The notes under the pieces: model-generated
What the model saw: the letters and a program-made list of their open reading frames with translations, nothing else
Told to the model about the DNA's origin: nothing
Databases searched by the model: none
Program-made: the position numbers and the translations under genes
NCBI GenBank assembly: GCA_964460075.1
Contig: CAYWPC010000029.1
Span: 1-24,590 of the forward strand
Source of the DNA: JAMBLL01 sp964460075
GTDB lineage: Bacteria > Actinomycetota > Acidimicrobiia > Spongiisociales > UBA5794
DNA length: 24,590 bases
Direction: 5' to 3'
Part shown: piece after piece, positions 1-8,216 of the stretch
Layout of the letters: every line of letters starts with the position of its first letter
Numbering within the stretch: position 1 is the first letter of the stretch

Positions 1-37
1 CCTTTCAAGGGGGACGGCAGAGGAGTGGAGCGACGAT

Positions 38-64
38 GCAGGGGGATCGCGCAGCAGGGGGATC
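38..64. repeat. short direct repeat downstream of the E1 gene
   Basis: The 11-mer GCAGGGGGATC occurs twice, at 38-48 and 54-64, with a 16-nt period. It lies just past the stop codon of the minus-strand E1 gene. No hairpin-plus-T-tract terminator is visible in bases 1-79, and no start of another gene is clear there. The repeat is only two copies and may be chance. Confidence 0.35.
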
Positions 65-79
65 AACCTGGGTGGGTTG

Positions 80-2413
80 TCACGTATCGAGGGAGACGAG
101 GCATGCAGTGACAATCTGATCTGCCGACAGGCCGAAGGCGTCGTACAGTTCGCTGATCGACCCGGATTCACCGAATCGGTCAACTCCCAACGGCACAACC
201 CGCTGCCCGAAGACGGAGCCGAGCCACGCCATTGCGTGAGTCGCGGCGTCATGAACGGTGACGATCGGGGCGTTGCGCTCGGCTGGAAGAATGAGATGCT
301 CGATGTGTCCGGCGCTGCTCGGGAGGCTTGCGGTGGATGTCGCCTCAGACAGCCTCGAGACCCATGCGCGATACAAACGGTCGAGACTGGTCACGTCGAC
401 CACCGCTGCTGCAACCCCCTCGGATTCGAGGATGTCGGCAGCTTCGAGTACCTCTGGGATCACGGGGCCTGAAGCCGCAAGGACCAGAGGGACACCATCT
501 TGAGGTTCCCTGAGCCTGTAACCGCCGCTGAGGACGTGGCTACGAAGCTCGTGTTCTCCAATACGTTCGAGTGCAGCGGCGAAGGGCTCCTGAGCGATCG
601 GTCGCGTCGAGAGCCGAAGATAGAGACTCTCTCGGTCACGCAACCCGGATATGCCGTCGGTGAGGAGCCAGTCGAGGGCCGTCGCGTATGCTGGCTCCGC
701 TTGGACGATTCCAGGCAATTCAAGGCCGACCGACGGCGTGATCGACGACTGGTGCGCGCCACCTTCCGGGGCGAGCGTGATTCCTGCGGGCGTGCCTGCA
801 ACGATGAACCTCGAACCGTTGTATAGCGAGTAGATGAGGGCGTCGAGGCCGCGGAGTACGAACGGGTCGTACACGGTGCCGATGGGAACGAGCATCTCGC
901 CGTGGTGCTCATGGGAGAGGCCGAGTTGGCCAAGGAACAAGAACAGGTTCATCTCCGAGATCCCGAGTTCGACGTGTCTACCACTCGGACTCGGATCCCA
1001 CTGGAGCAGCCTGTCCTGCTCGAAGTAGTTGTGCTGCTCCGTTGCGGCGTACACACCGTGTGCGTTGATCCACCCGCCGAGATTCGTCGACACCGACACG
1101 TCGGGAGACACGGTCACCATCCGGCCGGCCAGCGACGCGTCCTTGCCGAGATCAACGAGGATCCGCCCGAACGCCTCCTGCGTTGACGTGATCGGCTTGT
1201 GTCGCGCCCCGGAGCGGGTGGGCACGTCGATACGGGGTCTCGGTGGGGGAGGCGTGTTGTTCACCTCGGCGCCGATCTTGTCACACAAGCGTCCCTCGGC
1301 CGAGTGAGCATCGAAGCGGTCCCACTCGGTTGCAGCGGTGAGCCCCACTCGGGCACGGAGATCGTCGACCTGTTGGTGCGAGAGCAGCGTGCTGTGGTTG
1401 AAGGGATCACCGACAATCGGCAGCCCGTAGCCCTTGATCGTGTAAGCGAACACGACGGAGGGCCTGTCGAGCACCTCGTCGCACCGGCGGTACGCATCGA
1501 TCAGCACGGCAAGGTCGTGACCCCCGAGGTTGTGGATCACAGACGAGAGATCCTCGTCGTGGATACCTGCAATCGTCTCCTTGACGCCGTCGTGTGCCTG
1601 CGCGAGGAAACGGGTTCGGAGTTCCGCGCCGCTGTAGGCGAAGAGGCTCTGGTATTCCTCGTTCGACATGTCGTCGATGTGCGCTCTGAGCGCCTCTCCT
1701 CCCGGTTGTGAGAATGCAGCTTGTAGCCTCGTCCCGTACTTCGCCTCAACGACGTGCCATCCGGCGTTCGCGAAGAACTCCATCACGCGCTGTGCCTGGA
1801 TGCCTGGGATGATCCGGTCGAGGCTCTGCCGGTTGAGGTCGACGATGAGCATGACATTTGCAAGACCTTGGAGCGCAGGGTCAGAAATCGCCTCCCAGAC
1901 GTTGCCCTCGTCAAGTTCCGCGTCGCCCGCAATTGCGATGAACCGTGCAGGCTGCCTGTGCCCGAAATGGTCGTCGACGTATCGGCGTGTCGCAGCTGAG
2001 AAGAGCGGAGCAACAGCGCCGAGGCCGACGGAGCCGGTGGAGAAGTCCGAGACGTCCGGGTCTTTCGTTCTCGACGGATATGCCTGAAGGCCGCCCCGCT
2101 CGCGGAGTCTCGTCAGATACGACCGGTCGAGTTCACCTGTGAGGTACTTGATTGCGTGGAAGAGCGGCGCGGCGTGCGGCTTGACGGCAACCTTGTCATC
2201 CCCGTTGATGTGGGCAAACCACAGGGCCGTCATGATCGACGTCATCGACGCGATCGATGCCTGATGTCCCCCAACCTTCACCTCGGTTTTGCTGCGATGG
2301 TTGGCGTAGTCGATCATGCGCACCGACAGCCAGCGGAGCCTGTCCTCGATCGTGCCGAGTGTGGCGAGGTCGATGTCTGCCCGTATGTCTTGCTCGTCGT
2401 GGTGGCCGACCAC
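80..2413 (-). CDS. homodimeric pyruvate dehydrogenase E1-like (AceE/transketolase-fold) 2-oxoacid dehydrogenase
   Basis: This 777-aa protein belongs to the transketolase-fold, thiamine-diphosphate E1 enzymes of the AceE type, which decarboxylate pyruvate or a related 2-oxoacid and pass the acyl group to a lipoyl E2. Visible signatures are an N-terminal GGHQAS stretch (about 48-53), VAVKPHAAP (76-83), the ThDP/Mg motif GDAELDEGNVWEA (163-175) ending in DLN (192-194), and a C-terminal transketolase-like half with the acidic HVELGISEMNLF segment. It starts at GTG 2413 behind GAGAGGG; no better in-frame start is seen. Typical AceE proteins are near 890-920 aa, so this is a short form. Shorter AceE-like proteins such as MdeB can use 2-oxobutyrate, so the substrate is not certain. 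No E2 or E3 gene is in the window. It is divergent from the foldase gene at 2547. Confidence 0.82.
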   Translation of the reverse strand: MVGHHDEQDIRADIDLATLGTIEDRLRWLSVRMIDYANHRSKTEVKVGGHQASIASMTSIMTALWFAHINGDDKVAVKPHAAPLFHAIKYLTGELDRSYLTRLRERGGLQAYPSRTKDPDVSDFSTGSVGLGAVAPLFSAATRRYVDDHFGHRQPARFIAIAGDAELDEGNVWEAISDPALQGLANVMLIVDLNRQSLDRIIPGIQAQRVMEFFANAGWHVVEAKYGTRLQAAFSQPGGEALRAHIDDMSNEEYQSLFAYSGAELRTRFLAQAHDGVKETIAGIHDEDLSSVIHNLGGHDLAVLIDAYRRCDEVLDRPSVVFAYTIKGYGLPIVGDPFNHSTLLSHQQVDDLRARVGLTAATEWDRFDAHSAEGRLCDKIGAEVNNTPPPPRPRIDVPTRSGARHKPITSTQEAFGRILVDLGKDASLAGRMVTVSPDVSVSTNLGGWINAHGVYAATEQHNYFEQDRLLQWDPSPSGRHVELGISEMNLFLFLGQLGLSHEHHGEMLVPIGTVYDPFVLRGLDALIYSLYNGSRFIVAGTPAGITLAPEGGAHQSSITPSVGLELPGIVQAEPAYATALDWLLTDGISGLRDRESLYLRLSTRPIAQEPFAAALERIGEHELRSHVLSGGYRLREPQDGVPLVLAASGPVIPEVLEAADILESEGVAAAVVDVTSLDRLYRAWVSRLSEATSTASLPSSAGHIEHLILPAERNAPIVTVHDAATHAMAWLGSVFGQRVVPLGVDRFGESGSISELYDAFGLSADQIVTACLVSLDT

Positions 2414-2434
2414 GTCACCCTCTCACGGTTCGCC

Positions 2435-2490
2435 TGGAATGTTCCAACCGAGGATAGAGCCTGGCACTGGCGGCATTCCCGAATCCAGTG
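2435..2490. promoter_or_regulatory. divergent intergenic region with two small dyads
   Basis: The 133-nt gap between the divergent E1 gene and the foldase gene contains TGGAA-TG-TTCCA (2435-2446) and CACTGG-N14-CCAGTG (2465-2490). Both are perfect in their arms and sit where operators for either gene could lie. No convincing -35/-10 pair was found, so a regulatory role is only inferred. Confidence 0.25.
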
Positions 2491-2546
2491 GCGGTGGGTA
2501 CTCGCTGAACGGCCATAGGCTCACATGATTCCCACAGAAGGTTCCC

Positions 2547-3452
2547 ATGAAGAAGATCGTCGTTGCTGCTGGCGCTCTCGCTGTCATCCTGGCCGCCTGC
2601 AGCGGATCCAGTGAGGTTGTGGCATCGGTGAACGGTGCCGATATTTCGAGAGTGGACGTCGAGTCGATGGTGCAAGATCCCGGCGCCGGCTTCTCCAATA
2701 CCGATTTCGCCACCTACCTCAGCGTCGTCATTCAATGGGAGGCAACGGAACAGGCGGCGTCTGAACGTTTCGGCCTGGAAGTCACCGATGCCGAAATCGA
2801 CGACAGGGTTGCTCAGATCGTGGGCGAGTTCTACCCAACCGCCACTTTGAAGGACTATCTCGAGGCGATGAACGCATCCGAGGCCGGGGTGCGGAACTTC
2901 GCCCGTCAGTTGATTTTGCAGGACGCCATTCGGGTGCAACTCTCTGGTGCGGTCGAACCGGTGGTGAGCGCCGACGTCGCGAACGAACTCGCTGAGTTCC
3001 CGATGAAGTGGACCCAGGTGTGTGCCTCACACATTGTGGTAGCGACCGAGAGTGAGGCGCTGAGCGTCAAGACGCGTCTCGACGCTGGTGAAGCGTTTGC
3101 TGATCTTGCCAAGCGAATCTCTACCGATCCCAGTTCAGCAGCCAACGGTGGCGATCTGGGCTGTGCCTCACAGTCCGGGTTCAGCGGGCCGTTTGCTGAG
3201 GCGACGATCGCTGCAGACATCGGCGTCGTAACGGATCCCGTGCAAACCGAGGCCGGCTACCACCTGATCCTCGTGACGGATCGCACCAAAGCCACGGACG
3301 ACGAGGTCAAGCAGTATCTCGAAGACTCACGGATGGCCTCAGCCATAGAGGAGTGGTTCCTCGGTGTGATCGGCGAAGCAGACATCACGGTTTCTGAGTC
3401 GGTTGGCACCTGGGTCACGGAGCCCGTTCCGCAGGTTCTCGCAGCGAACTGA
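2547..3452 (+). CDS. parvulin-type peptidyl-prolyl isomerase lipoprotein (PrsA/SurA-like)
   Basis: A 301-aa exported foldase. Residues 1-17 form a lipoprotein signal peptide with lipobox ILAAC, so Cys18 would be lipidated and the protein anchored on the outer face of the membrane. Residues 24-140 are a SurA/PrsA-type helical N-terminal chaperone region beginning VASVNGADIS. Residues 157-248 are the rotamase (parvulin) domain, with ASHIVV (160-165), the GGDLG motif (201-205) and the GYHLILV strand. Two cysteines in the domain (C159 and C206) could form a disulfide outside the cell. The ATG follows AGAAGG (2536-2541) at good spacing. The next gene (3509) is also exported and on the same strand 56 nt away, which fits a role in folding secreted envelope proteins. 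The specific client is unknown. Confidence 0.88.
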   Translation: MKKIVVAAGALAVILAACSGSSEVVASVNGADISRVDVESMVQDPGAGFSNTDFATYLSVVIQWEATEQAASERFGLEVTDAEIDDRVAQIVGEFYPTATLKDYLEAMNASEAGVRNFARQLILQDAIRVQLSGAVEPVVSADVANELAEFPMKWTQVCASHIVVATESEALSVKTRLDAGEAFADLAKRISTDPSSAANGGDLGCASQSGFSGPFAEATIAADIGVVTDPVQTEAGYHLILVTDRTKATDDEVKQYLEDSRMASAIEEWFLGVIGEADITVSESVGTWVTEPVPQVLAAN

Positions 3453-3508
3453 CTTGTCGCGCGGAACCATTTGCTAATGCGCCGCCCCAGTGAGCCGATA
3501 ACAGTGCC

Positions 3509-4543
3509 ATGAAACATCGCCGCATCGCGACCGTTCCCCTCACTGTGTTCATCGTGATTCTTGTGACTTTGTTCGCCGGGTCCGCCCTCGCAGCCGAGCT
3601 CGGAGAGCCGGTCGACTACAAGCTCACCTTCCCCGTAGATGGCAAACACCATTTCTCCGATACGTTCTGGGCGGGGAGATCCGGCAGGTTCCACGTCGGA
3701 CAAGACGTCCTTGCGGAGAAGATGACCCCGGTCGTGGCCGTAGCCGACGGTGTCGTTCGGCTCGTCAACTGGAGCAGCGACCCCAACAACATGAATCCAC
3801 AACGGTGCTGCTCTCTCGTTATCCGCCACGACGATGGATGGGAGAGTTGGTACATCCATCTCGACAACGACACGACAGGAACAGACGACGGCAAAGGATG
3901 GGGCATCAAGGCAGCGATCAAGCCGGGGGTCCGCGTAACCGCCGGCCAGCATATTGCCTGGGTCGGTGACAGCGGCAACGCGGAAGATGTCGCCTCGCAA
4001 CTCCACTTCGAGCTTCGCGATCCGTCAGGGACCGTGGTAAACCCGTACAACGCTCTCGTTGCCGCCGGTGGAAACGACGTTGGCAACGGGCCGCGGGATC
4101 CCCTTGTCGGCGGGGCTCGCACGTTGCGCCGTGGGTTGTACGGATACGACATTCGCGTGCTACAACAGTCGCTAGTCGACCTTGGCTACGACGTTGGCGT
4201 TATCGACGGACTTTTCGGGCCGAACACGGAGAGTGCCGTGTTGGCTTTCCAGTCCACGTTCGGTATCACAGCCGATGGTCTCGTTGGTCGAGCGACCAAG
4301 ACTGCGCTCAGCGGCATGCGGTTCACCGACCAGACAGGCGGCACGCTCTCAGTTGGCTCACGGGGTGATGACGTTCGCACGCTTCAGCATCAGCTCGCTG
4401 ATCGCGGGTTCGATCCCGGTCCGTCGGATGGCATCTTCGGCCCTCTGACGCTCACCGCTGTCATCTCGTACCAGAAGTATCAGAAGCTGTGGGTCGACGG
4501 GCTCGTTGGGCCACGCACCAAGGCAGCCCTAGGGATGGTCTGA
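3509..4543 (+). CDS. secreted M23-like (LytM) protein with two peptidoglycan-binding repeats
   Basis: 344 aa. Residues 1-28 are a Sec signal peptide with probable cleavage after SALA. Residues 35-185 resemble an M23/LytM metallopeptidase: H62 and D66 (FHVGQD) are the first zinc ligands, H117 lies in YIHLDN, and H166 is in QLHFEL. The usual HxH motif reads QLH here, so the expected first His, a catalytic residue in LytM, is Gln164. Two PG_binding_1 repeats follow at about 205-268 and 279-342, each with the LQxxLxxxGxxxxxxDGxFGPxT pattern ending in VDGLVGPRTKAAL-like text. The modules place it at the peptidoglycan; it may cut cross-bridges or act as a non-catalytic activator. There is no clear Shine-Dalgarno. 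A GATAAC element 6 nt before the ATG would fit a leaderless transcript. It ends 6 nt before the convergent typA stop. Confidence 0.88.
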   Translation: MKHRRIATVPLTVFIVILVTLFAGSALAAELGEPVDYKLTFPVDGKHHFSDTFWAGRSGRFHVGQDVLAEKMTPVVAVADGVVRLVNWSSDPNNMNPQRCCSLVIRHDDGWESWYIHLDNDTTGTDDGKGWGIKAAIKPGVRVTAGQHIAWVGDSGNAEDVASQLHFELRDPSGTVVNPYNALVAAGGNDVGNGPRDPLVGGARTLRRGLYGYDIRVLQQSLVDLGYDVGVIDGLFGPNTESAVLAFQSTFGITADGLVGRATKTALSGMRFTDQTGGTLSVGSRGDDVRTLQHQLADRGFDPGPSDGIFGPLTLTAVISYQKYQKLWVDGLVGPRTKAALGMV

Positions 4544-4549
4544 TCTCGG

Positions 4550-6370
4550 TTAACGTTTCTTGGCCCGTTTGCGCTCGGACTCGGAGAGCAAACCCTTCCT
4601 GATCCTGATTGACTGCGGCGTTATCTCGACGAGTTCGTCGTCTGCGATCCACTCGATCGCGATTTCGAGCGACACATCGCGCGGTGGCTTGAGTTTGATG
4701 GCTTCATCCGTCGAGTGTGTCCGAATGTTCGTGAGTTGTTTCCCCTTGGTCGGGTTGACTGTCATGGTCTCAGGGCGGGAAGCCTCTCCGATGATCATGC
4801 CTTCGTACACCTCGACGACGGGCCCGATGAACAGGTCACCTCGCTTTTGCAGGTTGTCGAGTGCGAACCCTGTCGACTGGCCTCGTCGGTCCGCCACCAT
4901 GGCGCCGCCCTGGCGATGAGGGAGGTCTCCAACCCATGGCACCCAGCCGTCGTGTCGCTGGTGCACCATTGCGGTGCCCCGTGTGGTCGTCAGAAGGAGG
5001 GACCGGAGCCCGAGCAGTCCACGTGACGGTGCCGTAAAAGTGATGATCGAGCGGCCAGGTTCGCCCGGTCGCAGCTCTGCAATGCGTCCCTTTCTTGGGG
5101 ACACGACCTGGGTGACGGCACCGACGTATTCGTCTGGAACGTCCACGGTGACGCGTTCGAGTGGCTCGTTGCGGATGCCATCGATGTCTTTGACGATGAC
5201 TTCTGGTCGGCTGACTTGTAGCTCGAAGCCTTCACGGCGCATCGACTCGATCAGCACACTGAGCTGGAGTTCGCCCCTGCCTGCAACTTCGATGATCTCG
5301 GGAGACGAGGTGTCCTCGATCCGGATCGATACGTTTCCGAGAACTTCACGTTCGAGCCTGTCGCGAATCTGTCTCGAGGTGACGAACTGGCCTTCGGTCC
5401 CTGCGAGCGGTGATGTGTTCACACCGAACGTCATCCGCAGTACCGGCTCATCGACTTGGAGTCGTGGGAGAGGTTCGATGGTTGCAACGTCGCTGAACGT
5501 GTCACCGATTCCCACACCAGGGAAACCGGCGAGTACGAAGAGGTCCCCGGCGGTTCGCTCAGTGACCTCTTGCCTGCCGAGCTCGGCGAACCCCAGGAGG
5601 TTGCTGATCTTTCGGATCGTTGGTTCGGTGTCGTCGCCCTGCACAAGTGCGACCTTCTCGCGTGATCGAAGTGTGCCTCGCACGACCCGGCCGATCGCAA
5701 GGCGACCGAGGTAGTCGGAGGCGTCGAGGTTGGTGACGAGTGCCTGTAGCGGCGCGTCTGGATCGCCGATCGGGGCAGGGATGGCTGAAACGATGGCATC
5801 GAGCACAGGCGCGAGGGTGTCGGTCGGGCCAGGGACGCCGATCCCGGCGACCGCTCTTCCGTCCCTGGCGATCGCAGAGATGATGGGGAAGTTTATGTGA
5901 TGGTCCTCGGCCTCAAGGTCGAAGAACAGTTCGTAGATCTCGTCGATGACTTCGGCAGTTCGTGCGTCGGATCGGTCGACCTTGTTCACTACCACGACTG
6001 CGGGAAGGTGGCTATCGAGCGCCTTAGAGAGCACGTATCGGGTTTGGGGCATGGGCCCTTCGGCTGCGTCGACGAGTAGAAGCACACCGTCCACGAGAGC
6101 TAATGCCCGTTCGACTTCTCCTCCGAAGTCGGCGTGGCCCGGGGTGTCCACGAGGTTGATCTTGGTGCCCTTCCAGTTGATCGACGCCGCCTTGGCGAGG
6201 ATCGTGATGCCTCGTTCGCGTTCCTGGTCGTTGGAGTCCATGATGCGTTCGATGGGTCGCTCATGCTCAGCGAACACACCGGCTGCGCGCAGCATTGCGT
6301 CGACGAGCGTGGTCTTGCCGTGGTCGACGTGTGCAATGAGCGCGACGTTTCGAAGAGAGAGGGAGGCCAT
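4550..6370 (-). CDS. typA: ribosome-associated GTPase TypA/BipA
   Basis: A translational GTPase of the EF-G/LepA superfamily that binds the 70S ribosome and supports ribosome assembly and stress or low-temperature growth. With the start at ATG 6370 it is 606 aa, close to the usual 607. G motifs are AHVDHGKT (13-20), RGIT (53-56), DTPGH (75-79) and NKVD (129-132), followed by SAIARDG. The C-terminal half carries the EF-G III/V-like and TypA-specific domains and ends in a basic KRAKKR tail. An in-frame GTG at 6400 would add ten residues (GGRRGSLRC-type) that do not look like family sequence, so ATG 6370 is preferred. It is convergent with the M23-like gene, 6 nt apart, with no obvious terminator between, and divergent from the LCP genes across a perfect palindrome. 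Confidence 0.96.
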   Translation of the reverse strand: MASLSLRNVALIAHVDHGKTTLVDAMLRAAGVFAEHERPIERIMDSNDQERERGITILAKAASINWKGTKINLVDTPGHADFGGEVERALALVDGVLLLVDAAEGPMPQTRYVLSKALDSHLPAVVVVNKVDRSDARTAEVIDEIYELFFDLEAEDHHINFPIISAIARDGRAVAGIGVPGPTDTLAPVLDAIVSAIPAPIGDPDAPLQALVTNLDASDYLGRLAIGRVVRGTLRSREKVALVQGDDTEPTIRKISNLLGFAELGRQEVTERTAGDLFVLAGFPGVGIGDTFSDVATIEPLPRLQVDEPVLRMTFGVNTSPLAGTEGQFVTSRQIRDRLEREVLGNVSIRIEDTSSPEIIEVAGRGELQLSVLIESMRREGFELQVSRPEVIVKDIDGIRNEPLERVTVDVPDEYVGAVTQVVSPRKGRIAELRPGEPGRSIITFTAPSRGLLGLRSLLLTTTRGTAMVHQRHDGWVPWVGDLPHRQGGAMVADRRGQSTGFALDNLQKRGDLFIGPVVEVYEGMIIGEASRPETMTVNPTKGKQLTNIRTHSTDEAIKLKPPRDVSLEIAIEWIADDELVEITPQSIRIRKGLLSESERKRAKKR

Positions 6371-6419
6371 GCAGCGAAGGCTACCGCGTCGACCCCCCAC
6401 TCCGCAGCCGTTCCTATTC

Positions 6420-6468
6420 GTTCTTGCGTAACTGAGTCCCCCGTTGGGGGACTCAGTTACGCAAGAAC
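6420..6468. repeat. perfect 23-bp inverted repeat with 3-nt loop in a divergent promoter region
   Basis: Left arm 6420-6442, loop GTT 6443-6445, right arm 6446-6468. All 23 arm positions pair, with ACTGAGTCCCCC running into the loop and GGGGGACTCAGT running out. It lies between the starts of typA (6370, -) and the first LCP gene (6514, +), 49 nt and 45 nt from them, so it is not the 3' end of any gene. There is no T-tract on either side. It may be a cruciform or operator, a leader hairpin in either transcript, or a dispersed REP/MITE-type palindrome. Confidence 0.9.
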
Positions 6469-6500
6469 AGATAAGGGCGGTGATCTATCCTGATTCTGCA

Positions 6501-6507
6501 GAGGAGG
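6501..6507 (+). promoter_or_regulatory. strong Shine-Dalgarno of first LCP gene
   Basis: GAGGAGG lies 6 nt before ATG 6514. It fixes the start of the LCP gene and is the closest match to the anti-Shine-Dalgarno in this window. It stands clear of the upstream palindrome. Confidence 0.8.
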
Positions 6508-6513
6508 CGGCCC

Positions 6514-8151
6514 ATGGGGGAAGCTGACACCGATAGGTCTGGGCGCAACGCATTGGTAGCTGCTGCGCTTGGGGCCATCATTCCTGGGCTAGGGCACGGA
6601 TATCTAGGCCGCTGGTTTCGAGCCACGCTGATGTTTCTTCCGGTCGTGGCACTACTCGTTGTCGCCTATTTGGCGCTTCGCATGCGGTCCCTGGACCTTC
6701 TGGCGATACTCGTGCGGCCCTCGGTTCTGCGCGGGATCCTCATAGCCAACGTCGCCGTCGTGGTGTGGCGTGTGGCGGCAGTTGCCGATCCGTACCGGAT
6801 CTCTGGTGGCAAGCACAGTGTCGGCGCGCTCGTGACAGTCGCGGTGTTGAGCACCGTCGTCGTCATCCCTCAGGTTCTGATCGCTCGCTACACGCTCGAT
6901 GCTGCCTATCTGCTCGACGAAGTGTTCGTCAGCGATTCCAATCCGCCCGAACGGGTGATTGAGGAGTTCCAAAGCAGGTCGGTGGCGGCGCCTTTTGCTC
7001 CTGAAGACAACGCAATCGTCGAAGTGGCAGATCCGACGACGCTTCCCCACGAGGTACGTCCGAGGTCTGTGCGCAATCTCATCCACAGGGAGGCAGTCGG
7101 CGATCCGCAGGCTGTGGCGCTCTGGACGCAGTATCGCCAGCATGCTGATCGGTCGCTTCAGACGCTTGTCGGTGCAGATGCTGAGGGCGTCGATCGGATA
7201 ACCATCCTCCTTGCCGGCAGCGACGGGGGCCCAGGCAGATCGGGTCAGCGGACCGACAGCATCATCGTTGCCACGTTCGATACGAACACGGGCAAGGCGG
7301 CAGCCTTCGGCATCCCGCGCAACATGACCCACGTGCCGCTGCCCGAAGCGTGGTCCACCGCGTTCGTGGAGCTCGAGAAGCGGCTGATTCCTTGGGAGGA
7401 ACGTAAGGCCTGGACAGATGACGACGGCGACGGGGAGCCGGATCAGTTCGCACCGTGCGAGTGTTTCCCCGATCAGATCAACGCCATCTATCCGTTTACA
7501 CGCAAGTGGTACAGCACCTATCCGAACGAGATCGATCCTGGGCTCGCTGCCCTCAGAGACACGCTCGAGATCATGCTCGGCATCGAAATCGACTACTACG
7601 CGATGATCGACATGGAAGGGTTCGTAAAACTCGTCGACGCACTTGGTGGCGTCAGGGCATTTCTGACCGCTGCGGTGCAGACCGACGTCTCACCGGCCGT
7701 TGAGGGGGAGGACTGGATCGAAATCGACCTCAGCCCCGGTTGGAACGAGCTCGACGGTCACGAAGCTCTCGCGTACGTGCGGGAACGCCACTCAACTTCG
7801 GATTACACGAGGATGCAACGCCAGCGGTGCCTTCTCAAGGCGGTCGCCGCCCAGACCAGTGCGCGGACGGTCGTGCGGCGATTCTCAGCAATTTCGCGGG
7901 CAATAGCGTCCTCGGTCAAAACAGACATCAACCGCGACTACCTTCCAACACTCCTCGGATACGCAGCGTCACTGGATTTCGACGACATCGCGACCATCGG
8001 GTTCGTTCCCCCCTACTACACGCCAAGGGTCGACTTTCGTGGAAAGCCGACACCCGATCTCAACAGGATCCGTGCGATGGTGCGCTGGGCTCTCAACGCT
8101 CAGTCGGACACCGAGTTCGCGACGGGACGCGACAGCGAGTGCCGGATTTGA
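6514..8151 (+). CDS. LytR-CpsA-Psr (LCP) family protein with multi-helix N-terminus, copy 1
   Basis: 545 aa. LCP proteins transfer lipid-linked glycopolymers to peptidoglycan (or, in mycobacteria, arabinogalactan) on the outer membrane face. Residues 12-125 contain about four hydrophobic segments, the first with PGLGHGYLGRW, rather than the single helix usual for the family. The catalytic domain begins near ITILLAG (229-235). Conserved features are RTD (246-248), IPRN (267-270), and the YVRERHSTSDYTRMQRQ block (421-437) with the Arg/Asp residues that bind the pyrophosphate lipid. An insert at 300-311 reads TDDDGDGEPDQF, a DxDxDG calcium-loop-like motif, followed by CEC (315-317). Copy 2 follows 65 nt downstream and shares the whole architecture, so this is a tandem duplication. 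Substrate polymer unknown. Confidence 0.9.
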   Translation: MGEADTDRSGRNALVAAALGAIIPGLGHGYLGRWFRATLMFLPVVALLVVAYLALRMRSLDLLAILVRPSVLRGILIANVAVVVWRVAAVADPYRISGGKHSVGALVTVAVLSTVVVIPQVLIARYTLDAAYLLDEVFVSDSNPPERVIEEFQSRSVAAPFAPEDNAIVEVADPTTLPHEVRPRSVRNLIHREAVGDPQAVALWTQYRQHADRSLQTLVGADAEGVDRITILLAGSDGGPGRSGQRTDSIIVATFDTNTGKAAAFGIPRNMTHVPLPEAWSTAFVELEKRLIPWEERKAWTDDDGDGEPDQFAPCECFPDQINAIYPFTRKWYSTYPNEIDPGLAALRDTLEIMLGIEIDYYAMIDMEGFVKLVDALGGVRAFLTAAVQTDVSPAVEGEDWIEIDLSPGWNELDGHEALAYVRERHSTSDYTRMQRQRCLLKAVAAQTSARTVVRRFSAISRAIASSVKTDINRDYLPTLLGYAASLDFDDIATIGFVPPYYTPRVDFRGKPTPDLNRIRAMVRWALNAQSDTEFATGRDSECRI

Positions 8152-8216
8152 CCATCGAGATCGCCTCGGACACAGGGATTCTGCAGTAGCTTTGGGTCGA
8201 GCGTCGATAGGGGGCC

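Noticed and set aside
2415..2939. A 174-codon minus-strand frame over the foldase gene and the intergenic gap.
   Set aside because: It lies antisense to a well-supported lipoprotein gene and shows no domain or motif.
6420..6468. Interpretation of the palindrome as an intrinsic terminator.
   Set aside because: No gene ends here and there is no T-tract on either strand; both neighbours start at this gap.
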